From Hydrogenophilales bacterium CG_4_10_14_3_um_filter_63_21 (lineage in GTDB: Bacteria; Pseudomonadota; Gammaproteobacteria; Burkholderiales; Thiobacillaceae): 64,000 nt of DNA. Of this stretch, positions 1 to 7,022 are shown piece by piece. The first letter of the stretch is position 1; each line of letters opens with the position of its first letter. Below the pieces are notes generated by a model. The model was not told the origin of the DNA. It did not search any database and saw nothing but the letters and a program-made list of their open reading frames with translations. The position numbers were made by a program, and so were the translations under genes. The DNA lies in assembly GCA_002784045.1 (NCBI GenBank), contig PFJX01000137.1, positions 1 to 64,000 on the forward strand, given 5' to 3'.

Positions 1-1175
1 CTCCTTGCGGGGCCAGCCCCGCCGCGTCGTCGCGCCTTGCCAGGCAGCCCGAAAACCGCACACTTGGGCGCGTCCAACTGAGCTTTCTAGGTTAAAGAGA
101 TCAGGCAGGGCGAACACCGCCGGGGTGCGCCCGGCGGCTTCGCGCAGGCGCAAGATCAAGCCGGCGGCCAGAATCTGCTTGAGGATGCCGTTCGCGGTGA
201 CGCGGTTTTCTATCCCGGCGTGGTAGGCAAAATCCGTGGCATTCAGAATCGGCCGCACAAAAAAGGCGTCCAGTGCCGGGATGGCGAACTGCGAGTGTGT
301 GGCCTCGATAACCCGCTGTTTCAGCTCGTTGTAGAGCGCCAGTATCTGCCGGGCCTTGGCTAGATTGGCATCCGCCTGCACCACCACCGCCTCAAGAAAG
401 AACTCGACCCAGTTTTGCCACTGGCCGGCTTCCGTGATCGACAGCAAGCCGTCGTAATAGCGGTCGCGGTGGGCCTCCAGATATTCCGAGAGATAAAACA
501 TCGGCCGCGACAAGGTCTTGCGTTGGAACAACAGCAGCGGAATCAGCATCCGCCCGATCCGGCCATTGCCATCCTTGAAGGGGTGCAATATCTCGAACTG
601 CGCATGCGCGACCGCCACCTGGATGGCCGGGTCGTCTTTCTCGGAAGCCAGATAGGCCGCCCACCCCTCCAGCGCCTGCGGCAGTAGCAGCGGGCTCGGC
701 GGCACGAAGCGGGCGTGCTCGATATCCGATCCCGCGAAGCCGATCCAGTTTTGTTCCACCCTGAATTCGCCGGGTTGCTTGTCATGCCCACGCACCCCGT
801 GCATCAAGCGCTGATGCACCCCCTTGATCAGGGAAAGCGACATGGGGCGATGCTCCAGCGCCTGTTCGGCATCGCGCATTGCCGCCCGGTAATTGGCGAT
901 TTCCTCGATGTCGTCATGGCGCGACGGGGCCTGCGCGATACCCGCGTCCTGCTGCAAGACCTCTTCCAGCGTGGCCTGGGTGCCTTCGATCCGCGACGAC
1001 AACACTGCCTCGTTGACCGTGATGGGCGACAACAACACCGCCGGGTTGGTAAGGCCTGCAACATGCCGTCATAGCGCGCCAGCGCCGCGTTAGCCTTGCC
1101 CGCCATAGGTAAAAGACGCTGCCAGTTCAAATCGGAAACCGGCAGTGCCGGCGGAATGCAGGGAGTGCGCGTCAT
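1..1175 (-). pseudogene. Fic family protein (AMP transferase type), frameshifted, runs off the left edge
   Basis: Fic proteins transfer AMP or another nucleotide moiety to target proteins. From the ATG at 1175 the reading frame is Fic-like for about 40 residues (DGMLQALP), then loses one base at about 1047-1053, where the run ccttaccaacc lacks one nucleotide. In the next frame the protein continues as NPAVLLSPITVNEAVLSS, then the inhibitory-type SRIEG stretch, and the catalytic Fic motif HPFKDGNGRIGR at about 510-550. Downstream of the motif comes a helical region and a winged-helix-like C-terminus with no stop before base 1. Its start lies 9 bases beyond the stop of the chimeric remnant at 1185. 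A single missing base in otherwise well conserved sequence could be recent decay or a sequencing error. Confidence 0.8.
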
Positions 1176-1184
1176 CGATGTCTC

Positions 1185-1307
1185 CTACACCGTCCGGAAC
1201 GTGATGTCGTGCGATTTGGCTTCCAGCACGGCATTGGTCTTGAGCGGGTCGTTGCCGTGGAAGGCGTCGAGCTGGTATGGCTGGTTGGCTTCGAACTTGA
1301 TTTTCAT
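1185..1307 (-). pseudogene. Chimeric remnant: start of type III Res fused to the end of a Mod gene
   Basis: This 40-codon frame begins MKIKFEANQPYQLDA, which matches how type III restriction (Res) subunits start. It then switches to FHGNDPLKTNAVLEAKSH..ITFRTV, which is nearly the same as the last 26 residues of the intact Mod protein ending at 1894. The joint lies at or beside CTCGACGCC, a sequence also present in the mod tail (CTCGACGCCGCCTTCCACGG), so a deletion or template switch at short homology is the simplest explanation. The ATG overlaps the DUF2442 stop as ATGA, as expected for a res gene in an operon. The product is unlikely to do anything. The Res nuclease/helicase is otherwise absent from the window. 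Confidence 0.8.
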
Positions 1308-1609
1308 GCGTGTGCGGCTGCTTCCAGATACCCCCAGTCCGCGAACTGCTCATGCAGCGCCGGGTCTTCCCGGAACGCGAGGAAGTACAGATATTCCGGG
1401 GCCACATCCAGGTCGCCCGGCCAGCACAGCGTGCCATATTCGAGACGGAAGTCGTCGGCCACGGCGGCATCCCGCAAAGCGCGGAATATTCCCGCCGCGC
1501 CTTCCTCGAACAGCGGGTGAATATCCACCTCCCCGGTGCGCCCGTCATTGAAACGCAGCCGGATATGGAATGGGCTCAGCGCGTCGGCTTGTTCAATCTT
1601 CAGCAGCAT
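1304..1609 (-). CDS. DUF2442 domain protein
   Basis: The 101-residue protein (MLLKIEQADAL..) has the DUF2442 pattern: a short strand-rich N-terminus with RLRFNDGRTGEVDIHPLF, then a LEYGTLCWPGDLDVAPEYLY stretch. The function of the family is unknown. DUF2442 genes commonly sit beside DUF4160 genes, as here (15 bases downstream of one), and the pair has toxin-antitoxin-like size and layout, but that role is only a suggestion. It lies inside the remains of a type III restriction-modification operon, between mod and the residual res start, and overlaps the latter by ATGA. Confidence 0.8.
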   Translation of the reverse strand: MLLKIEQADALSPFHIRLRFNDGRTGEVDIHPLFEEGAAGIFRALRDAAVADDFRLEYGTLCWPGDLDVAPEYLYFLAFREDPALHEQFADWGYLEAAAHA

Positions 1610-1623
1610 GGCGGGTCTCCTTG

Positions 1624-1884
1624 CTAAACCAGTGGGTCGATACGGCGGTATTGGCCGGTCGTGCGCAGCGTATTCCAGTCATCCAGCAACTCGGCTTGAT
1701 GCAGCCCGGCCCACTCCACCGCCAGGCTCAAAACGCGCGGCGGCAGTTTGCCTTCCATGATGCCGAGCGACTCAATCAGAATCGCCGCCTCGAAGTCGTT
1801 GTAGCGCACATGGAAATGCGGCGGGTTGTGCTCGCGGAAGTGCATCAGAATCAGGATGCCGAGAAAACGGGAAATTTCGGGCAT
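1624..1884 (-). CDS. DUF4160 domain protein
   Basis: The 86-residue protein has the DUF4160 signature: MPEISRFLGILILMHFREHNPPHFHVRY near the N-terminus, then a short strand pair and a helix with VEWAGLHQAELLDDWN. The biochemical function is unknown. It is directly upstream of DUF2442 and 9 bases downstream of the Mod methyltransferase stop, so it was probably co-transcribed with the restriction-modification genes. The pairing with DUF2442 recurs in many bacteria. A toxin or regulator role is possible but not shown by the sequence. Confidence 0.8.
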   Translation of the reverse strand: MPEISRFLGILILMHFREHNPPHFHVRYNDFEAAILIESLGIMEGKLPPRVLSLAVEWAGLHQAELLDDWNTLRTTGQYRRIDPLV

Positions 1885-1893
1885 GGCAAGTCC

Positions 1894-3849
1894 TCAGACG
1901 GTTTTGAACGTAATGCCGTGGGACTTCGCTTCCAGCACGGCATTGGTCTTGAGCGGGTCATTGCCGTGGAAGGCGGCGTCGAGGCAGAGGATTTGCAGTG
2001 GGTCGAGGGCCATCATGCCGCGCAGCAGTGCCTGGGTGACGGGGTTTTCCAGGCAAATAAGCAGGCTGCCGTCGGCAATGGAATGCACGGTTTTTCCAGC
2101 CACGGTCTGGGTTTCCACCTTCGCGGTGAGGGACAGGCCGCTCTTGAGTATCAACTCGTAGAGAACGTCTTGCTGGGTGCGACTTTCGGCCAGGTTGTCG
2201 GTGTAGAGGTGCAGTTGCTCGGCCAGTTGCTCGGGTTCGGTTGCGGCCTGGTCGGCGTCCCAAATCTTGAAGTTGCTGGACGACAGTTTGAAGGCGCGGA
2301 AACCCCGGTCTTGTTTGGCCTTGCCGTCCAGATCCAACTTGCCGACATCGGCTTCGTTCAGCTTGGCGATGACGCGGCGGACACGTTCCCGGGTGAGATG
2401 GGCGATGGTGGGGTATTGCGGGTTGTCGGTTTTCTCGGGGAGCTGGACGAGGATGAATTTACGGTTGCCGCCGTCTTCGTTGTTTTGCTCAATGACGGCT
2501 TGGGCTGTGGTACCGGAGCCGGCGAAGAAGTCGAGCACGATTTCCGGCGGGTTAATTTCTTTATGCGCCTGCCCTTTGACCCGATATTCGGCGGTCATGT
2601 CGCTGACATGAGGTCTGGCGTCCGGTTTCTCTCCCGGGGTGGTGGCGAGTTGCAACATGCGCTTGATGAGCCGGGCCGGCTTGGGCGTATCGAACACGCT
2701 GTCCGAATCGGAAAAAGCAACAAGGCTGATCAAATCTTTCTTGGCTTCCTGGGTATGGCCCACGTCGTCGTAATACCAGAGTGTTTGCGGCACCCGCCCT
2801 TGTTTTACCTCGGACAGAAATATTTTCGGGGCCGGTATGTTGTTCCCGTCGGCACCCCAGTAAATCCGATTGTCCTTGTCCATTGCTCTGAATTTCTCTT
2901 CGGAAACACGCCAATAACTTCCGGTTGGAGGGCCTTCGATCACGCGCCCACCCGGGCAGCGAATTGAATATGTCCACTTGCTGTAATAGTTCCGCGCGGA
3001 CAGATTATTGGGGCGCCAAAGGCCACGCGGGTCGTTATCCGGGTTCTTGTAAACCGCGTTCTGTTCTTCCGTTCGCGCAAGCAGGTTGGGCGTCCAGGTC
3101 GTCGCATATTTCGCGTAGACCAGAACGTAGTCGTGATCTTCCGAGAAATGCCGGGCGCTGCTCTTGGGGGCGTAGTTCTTCTGCCAGATGACCGACGCTA
3201 CAAAATTCTCTTCCCCCAACACCTCGTTCATCAGCATCCTCAAGTTATGCACCTCGTGGTCGTCGATGCTGACGAATATCACCCCGTCGTCCCGCAACAG
3301 ATTCCGCGCCATGAACAGACGCGGATACATCATGTTCAGCCACTTGGAGTGGAAGCGCCCGCTGGTTTCGGTATTGGTGCTCTGCTTGAGGCCTTCCTCG
3401 CTGACCTGCCCCGAATAGCGCAGGTATTCGTCCAGCCCCTCGCGGTAGTTGTCCGGGTAAATGAATTCGTTGCCGGTGTTGTAGGGCGGGTCGATATAAA
3501 TCATCTTGACCTTGCCGTGGTAGCTCTTCTGCAAGAGCTTGAGCACTTCCAGATTGTCGCCCTCGATAATCAGGTTTTCGCTGCTGTCGAAATTGACCGA
3601 CTCGTCCGGCATGGGTAGCAAAGTGCCGACGCTGGGGCTCTGCACGGCGCGGAAGGCTTCTGCTTTGCCGGCCCAAGTGAGGCCGTAGCGTTCCGGGCGG
3701 GTGTCAATCGCTTCACCCAGGGTGGCCTTGAGTTTCTCCCAGTCCACCTTGCCTTCGCTGAAGACATGGGGCGCTTGCTCGCGCAGTTGAGCCAGCAGGG
3801 CTTCGGTGGGGTTGTCGGAGGTCAGCGGTAGCTTGGTGTCGTCGGTCAT
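1894..3849 (-). CDS. Type III restriction-modification DNA methyltransferase (Mod), apparently orphaned
   Basis: This 651-residue protein should methylate adenine in a short asymmetric site. It has the beta-class motif order: the catalytic motif DPPYNTGNEF near residue 120 comes before the AdoMet-binding motif DFFAGSGTTAQAV near residue 460. The variable central region between them would carry the target recognition domain. The N-terminus (VDWEKLKATLGE, ..RYGLTWAGKAEA) is typical of Mod subunits. The reading frame is complete and starts with ATG at 3849. The partner Res gene is reduced to 15 codons at 1185-1307, so any remaining role would be methylation without cleavage, for example epigenetic control or protection from a related enzyme. 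Confidence 0.9.
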   Translation of the reverse strand: MTDDTKLPLTSDNPTEALLAQLREQAPHVFSEGKVDWEKLKATLGEAIDTRPERYGLTWAGKAEAFRAVQSPSVGTLLPMPDESVNFDSSENLIIEGDNLEVLKLLQKSYHGKVKMIYIDPPYNTGNEFIYPDNYREGLDEYLRYSGQVSEEGLKQSTNTETSGRFHSKWLNMMYPRLFMARNLLRDDGVIFVSIDDHEVHNLRMLMNEVLGEENFVASVIWQKNYAPKSSARHFSEDHDYVLVYAKYATTWTPNLLARTEEQNAVYKNPDNDPRGLWRPNNLSARNYYSKWTYSIRCPGGRVIEGPPTGSYWRVSEEKFRAMDKDNRIYWGADGNNIPAPKIFLSEVKQGRVPQTLWYYDDVGHTQEAKKDLISLVAFSDSDSVFDTPKPARLIKRMLQLATTPGEKPDARPHVSDMTAEYRVKGQAHKEINPPEIVLDFFAGSGTTAQAVIEQNNEDGGNRKFILVQLPEKTDNPQYPTIAHLTRERVRRVIAKLNEADVGKLDLDGKAKQDRGFRAFKLSSSNFKIWDADQAATEPEQLAEQLHLYTDNLAESRTQQDVLYELILKSGLSLTAKVETQTVAGKTVHSIADGSLLICLENPVTQALLRGMMALDPLQILCLDAAFHGNDPLKTNAVLEAKSHGITFKTV

Positions 3850-3912
3850 TTTGCGGGCGGCTGCGGGCCGATAAGCATTTTGCCGATGCCGGCAAAATGG
3901 GGTGATTTGAAA

Positions 3913-4224
3913 TCAGGCGTGGGTCAGCGTTTTGGTCTCGTCTTCCGACTGCACGAGCAGTTTCTTGCCGCAAGCGGCAAGGTATTTCCTGATTGTGGCA
4001 ATGGAGGGGGAGTGTTTGCCGGAAGCCAGCGCGCCTTCCAGGCGTGCCACTGCCGGGGCCTTGGTGCCCATGCGCAGGGCGACTTCGGCTTGGGTCAGGC
4101 CGGCTTCTTCGCGGGCGGAGAGCAGGATATCGAGCAGTTCCATTTCCGGTTGCAGCCGCTCGTACTCGGTGCGCACCGCCGGGCCTTCCAGCATCCGGGC
4201 CTTGAATTTTTTATGCGTCAGCAT
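3913..4224 (-). CDS. XRE-family antitoxin (HigA-like)
   Basis: The 103-residue protein starts MLTHKKFKARML and carries a helix-turn-helix of the XRE/Cro type (AREEAGLTQAEVALRMGTKAPAVARLE) at about residues 38-66, followed by a C-terminal segment with IATIRKYLAACGKKL. It overlaps the end of the upstream toxin-like gene by 14 bases. A toxin-first order with a helix-turn-helix antitoxin second is typical of HigBA-type pairs. The antitoxin frame is intact although its toxin is disrupted. The ATG at 4224 was chosen because homologous antitoxins start near this point. A longer frame exists upstream but overlaps the toxin gene heavily. Confidence 0.8.
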   Translation of the reverse strand: MLTHKKFKARMLEGPAVRTEYERLQPEMELLDILLSAREEAGLTQAEVALRMGTKAPAVARLEGALASGKHSPSIATIRKYLAACGKKLLVQSEDETKTLTHA

Positions 4225-4751
4225 TTTCAATCTCCTTCTGTCGCTGGCGAGCCAGCTTGAGCTCGCGGGCGGGGGGCTTCTGTGACTTCTCCACGAAGCC
4301 ATGCAACATGACTATGCGGCGTCCAATCCGCGTGCAATAGAACACGCGGGCTATGCCTTCCGCACCCTTCAACCGCAACTCGAACAACCCTTCGCCGAAC
4401 GCTTTGGTATGCGGCTCGCGCAGGTTGGGGCCGTGGATTTCCATGCGGTCGGTAAGCTGGAAGTAGCGCGCCTTCAAAGTGGCTGGCAGTGCCGCAATAT
4501 CTAGCCCGGATATTGCATGAATTCGCGTGATGCCCTAAAGGATACCGGGCTGCGCCCGTAATCGCGCAGGCCATTGTTTGCAATGGGAATTTTGCGAAGG
4601 AGCGGCGTAGTTATTCATACGCCCGACTGAGCAAGACTTTCCAGTGCGGACAAGGGACCAGCGAGGGCGCGCGAGTATTCATGCAATATCCGGGCTAGCT
4701 GAACGGCTTCGCTGTAGTAGTAGATTTCGTAGGGCGCTACAGGTGGGGCAT
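4211..4751 (-). pseudogene. RelE/HigB-type toxin (phage Gp49-like), split by a MITE-like insertion
   Basis: The 3' part (4211-4500) encodes the usual Gp49-like core: ALPATLKARYFQLTDRME, GPNLREPHTKAFGEGLFELR, IARVFYCTRIGRRIVMLHGF and KSQKPPARELKLA. The N-terminal part lies on the far side of an insertion at 4501-4698 and reads VAPYEIYYYSEAVQL. Removing the insertion plus one CTAG joins the two in frame (..EAVQL-DIAALPATLK..). The only upstream ATG (4751) is out of frame with this segment, so the start seems broken as well. Intact members of the family are mRNA-cleaving toxins paired with the XRE antitoxin that follows. This copy should be inactive. Confidence 0.8.
4501..4698. mobile_element. 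MITE-like element (190 bp) with 18-bp inverted ends and CTAG target duplication
   Basis: The left end CCCGGATATTGCATGAAT (4505-4522) is repeated exactly in inverted orientation at 4677-4694. CTAG flanks the element on both sides (4501-4504 and 4695-4698). Deleting the element and one CTAG restores the reading frame of the toxin gene, which supports the proposed boundaries. There is no transposase frame inside, so it would be moved in trans. A CTAG target fits transposases that use YTAR-like targets, such as some IS5 relatives, but the family is not certain from sequence alone. Confidence 0.85.
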
Positions 4752-4794
4752 ATTAACAAATATGTTATCAATATCAAGGTGGGTTGGCAGCCAA

Positions 4795-5289
4795 CTAGGC
4801 CAAAAGCCAACGCAGGGTGAACAGTGGCAGCAGGCTGTGCTGCTGTTTGAGCCTGGAGACAAGCCGCGATTGTCGGCCACGATAATCAATGCCGCCTTGG
4901 TGTCGGCGGTGCGGGAGCCGGAGACATAAGGGGAGCCACGGTGTCGCGCCAGCCAGTCCGGGTAAATCCGGGTGGAAAGCGGGTCGGCGTTGCTGCCCCT
5001 GCTTGCGCAGGGTGGCCGGCAATATCAGCAGGATTTTCCGGCGCCGTTCGGCCCAGCGCTGGCTAATGACGATGCCGGCTTCAATGGTTTTGCCCAGCCC
5101 CACTTCGTCGGCCAGGATGACGCCCTTGGAAAGCGGCGAGCGCAGCGCAAACAGGGCGGCATCGACCTGGTGCGGGTTCAGGTCAACCCGCGCGGAGGCG
5201 ATCGAGCCGGACAGGCGTTCCAGTGAGTCATTCACCCCCCTGAGTGTGAGCGCCGCTGCCCAGTATTTGCTGTGGTATGGCGTGGACAA
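4795..5289 (-). pseudogene. SNF2/DEAD-like helicase, internally deleted and truncated
   Basis: The N-terminus matches large SNF2-type helicases found in restriction islands: RVDLNPHQVDAALFALRSP, Walker A region ADEVGLGKTIEAGIVISQRW, then ILLILPATLRKQ. After about residue 98 the frame becomes meaningless, but another frame reads NADPLSTRIYPDWLARH..GSRTADTKAAL, which belongs to the helicase C-terminal half of the same family. Several hundred residues are therefore missing, and the remainder is out of frame and cut short. The joint lies at GGCAGCA, which would also occur in the expected WQQ codons. The first in-frame start is TTG at 5289, because an in-frame TGA lies just upstream. Confidence 0.75.
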
Positions 5290-5372
5290 CGTTTCTGGTG
5301 CTCATGGGTTGGCTGCCCATCGCAGGTGAGTTTGTGCGCGTCGGACAAACCGCCTGAAAGTTCCCTGAATAC

Positions 5373-5459
5373 TGGTGCCGGGAGGGGGACTCGAACCCCC
5401 ACGGTGTTACCACCGGCGGATTTTGAGTCCGCTGCGTCTACCGATTCCGCCATCCCGGC
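5373..5459 (-). tRNA. tRNA-Leu, anticodon CAA
   Basis: On the minus strand the sequence folds as a class II tRNA with a GCCGGGA/TCCCGGC acceptor stem and an encoded CCA at the 3' end (5373-5375). The anticodon stem-loop GCGGA-CTCAAAA-TCCGC gives anticodon CAA. A long variable arm (CCGGTGGTAACACCG) follows, and the T arm is GGGGGTTCGAGTCCCCC. The 3' end faces the decayed defence island, which is the usual layout when an island has used a tRNA gene as an integration site. I see no second copy of the tRNA 3' end inside the window. Confidence 0.95.
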
Positions 5460-5516
5460 TGTTAGGAGGCAAATGAGGGCCGCAATTATGGCCGAAGGCC
5501 GCTTTATGCGGCAACG

Positions 5517-5522
5517 TATAAT
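5517..5522 (+). promoter_or_regulatory. Sigma-70 -10 box of queA, very close to the start codon
   Basis: A perfect TATAAT lies 10 bases before the queA ATG (5533). No good -35 box is visible 16-18 bases upstream. If transcription starts 6-7 bases after the box, the mRNA would have a leader of only about 3-4 bases. No Shine-Dalgarno sequence is present (ccgcgccctc precedes the ATG). Confidence 0.55.
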
Positions 5523-5532
5523 CCGCGCCCTC

Positions 5533-6558
5533 ATGAAAACCAGCGACTTCGAATACACCCTGCCGGACGAGCTTATCGCCCGGCATCCTCTGGCCGAGCG
5601 CACGGCCAGTCGCCTGTTGCACGTGGATGGGCCGGGCAAGTGCTTCGCGGACCGCTTATTCAACGAATTGCCCACTTTCTTCCGCCCCGGCGACCTGCTG
5701 GTGTTCAACGACACCCGCGTCATCAAGGCGCGCCTGCATGGCCAGAAGGACAGCGGCGGCAAAGTGGAGGCGCTGGTGGAACGCATCGTCAGCGACCATG
5801 AAGCCCTGCTGCACCTGCGCGCCAGCAAGCCACCGAAGCCGGACAGCGTGCTGCTGTTCGCCGGGGCGATTCAGGCACGGGTGCTGGGGCGCGAGGGGGA
5901 GTTGTTCCGCCTGGCGTTCGATCCCGCCCGCACCGTACTGGAATGGCTGGAACACTACGGCGAGATTCCGCTGCCGCCGTATCTGCACCGGCCGGCGGAA
6001 GCCGACGACGATGCCCGTTATCAGACCGTGTATGCGCGCGATCCGGGTGCGGTCGCCGCGCCGACCGCTGGCTTGCATTTCGATGAGGCCATGCTGGCGC
6101 GCTTGCGCGAACTGGGTGTGAGCAGCGCTTTCGTGACCCTGCATGTCGGTGCCGGCACCTTTCAGCCGGTGCGCGAGGAGAACCTGGCGGATCACAAAAT
6201 GCACAGTGAACGCTATGTGGTTCCGCCGGAAACCGTGGCGGCCATGGCAGCTACGCGCGCGGCGGGTGGCCGGGTCGGCGCGGTCGGTACCACCAGTCTG
6301 CGCGCCCTGGAATCCGCCGCGCGCGATGGGGTGCTGCGCGCGGGGGGCGGTGAAACCGAGCTGTTCATCACCCCGGGCTACCACTTCAACGTGGTGGATC
6401 GCCTGGTCACCAATTTCCATCTGCCGCGCTCCACCCTGCTGATGCTGGTCTGCGCCTTCGGCGGCATGGATCTGTCACTACGCGCCTACGCCCACGCCGT
6501 AGCCGAGCACTACCGCTTCTTCAGTTACGGCGATGCGCTGCTGATCGAGCGGGCGTAG
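5533..6558 (+). CDS. queA: S-adenosylmethionine:tRNA ribosyltransferase-isomerase QueA
   Basis: QueA transfers and isomerises the ribosyl part of S-adenosylmethionine onto 7-aminomethyl-7-deazaguanine in tRNA, giving epoxyqueuosine. The 341-residue protein is of normal family length and begins at the conserved point ([16 protein letters not shown]). It contains [14 protein letters not shown], the signature [33 protein letters not shown], and the C-terminal [21 protein letters not shown]. Tgt, which inserts the precursor base, lies 2.5 kb downstream on the same strand, separated by a helicase and a DUF192 gene. The start codon was fixed by homology. It lacks a ribosome binding site and lies directly behind a TATAAT box. 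The stop codon TAG is shared with the first bases of a palindromic repeat. Confidence 0.97.
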   Translation: MKTSDFEYTLPDELIARHPLAERTASRLLHVDGPGKCFADRLFNELPTFFRPGDLLVFNDTRVIKARLHGQKDSGGKVEALVERIVSDHEALLHLRASKPPKPDSVLLFAGAIQARVLGREGELFRLAFDPARTVLEWLEHYGEIPLPPYLHRPAEADDDARYQTVYARDPGAVAAPTAGLHFDEAMLARLRELGVSSAFVTLHVGAGTFQPVREENLADHKMHSERYVVPPETVAAMAATRAAGGRVGAVGTTSLRALESAARDGVLRAGGGETELFITPGYHFNVVDRLVTNFHLPRSTLLMLVCAFGGMDLSLRAYAHAVAEHYRFFSYGDALLIERA

Positions 6559-6603
6559 TGGCGCCGGCTTCCCGCCGGCTTGCCGGCTGGACGCCGGCGC
6601 TAC
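6555..6603. repeat. REP-like palindromic repeat after queA
   Basis: GTAGTGGCGCCGGC at the left pairs with GCCGGCGCTAC at the right, with a second short palindrome in the middle. The leftmost GTAG includes the queA stop codon. It belongs to the repeat family also found after secF, hemL, dsrS, dnaX, purB and others in this window. Confidence 0.8.
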
Positions 6604-7022
6604 ACAGCACCGCGTTGCCGGCCGAGTGGGCTGGTTTCGGGTTGGCCCCAGGTTGGTCAATTTGTACAACCACAGGAAAATCAATGGCTTCCGCGCATGG
6701 GTTCACGTATAGTGCGCGCCGTTGTGCAACGCAGTAGTCGGCTTCCCGCTCATTTGCCAGGTCTCCTGGCTGGGGTTTCAAGCCCACGGGACTGTTTTCA
6801 CAGCCCCATCGTCCCGACCTCACCTGATCCTTTCACGGAAACGTTTTCCGTCGATTCGGCTTCGCGGCATTCGGTTGGCGCCGATGTTTCGCGAGAATCG
6901 ACGCGCCCAGCATCGTGGCGCGAGCGTTTCTGTTTTTGCGTCCCTACCCTCTCCTGGGCGGACGCGGTTGCTTTTTGCCCGCGCCAAACCGAATGGCGGG
7001 CAGGGGCTTTGAAAGGATTTGT
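6604..7022 (+). other. Long untranslated leader upstream of the RhlE-type helicase
   Basis: No convincing gene is present in these 419 bases. A TATAGT at 6708-6713 is a possible -10 box with only a weak -35 (TGGCTT at 6685-6690). From there the leader would be about 300 bases long. It contains several short inverted segments and ends with a purine-rich ribosome binding site (ctttgaaaggattt) ahead of the ATG. Long leaders are common in front of DEAD-box helicase genes, where they can mediate cold or autoregulatory control. That role here is inferred. Confidence 0.4.

Noticed and set aside
1570-2967. Long open frame on the plus strand opposite the Mod gene
   Set aside because: It mirrors the codons of mod, has no family-like sequence, and overlaps a clearly conserved methyltransferase.
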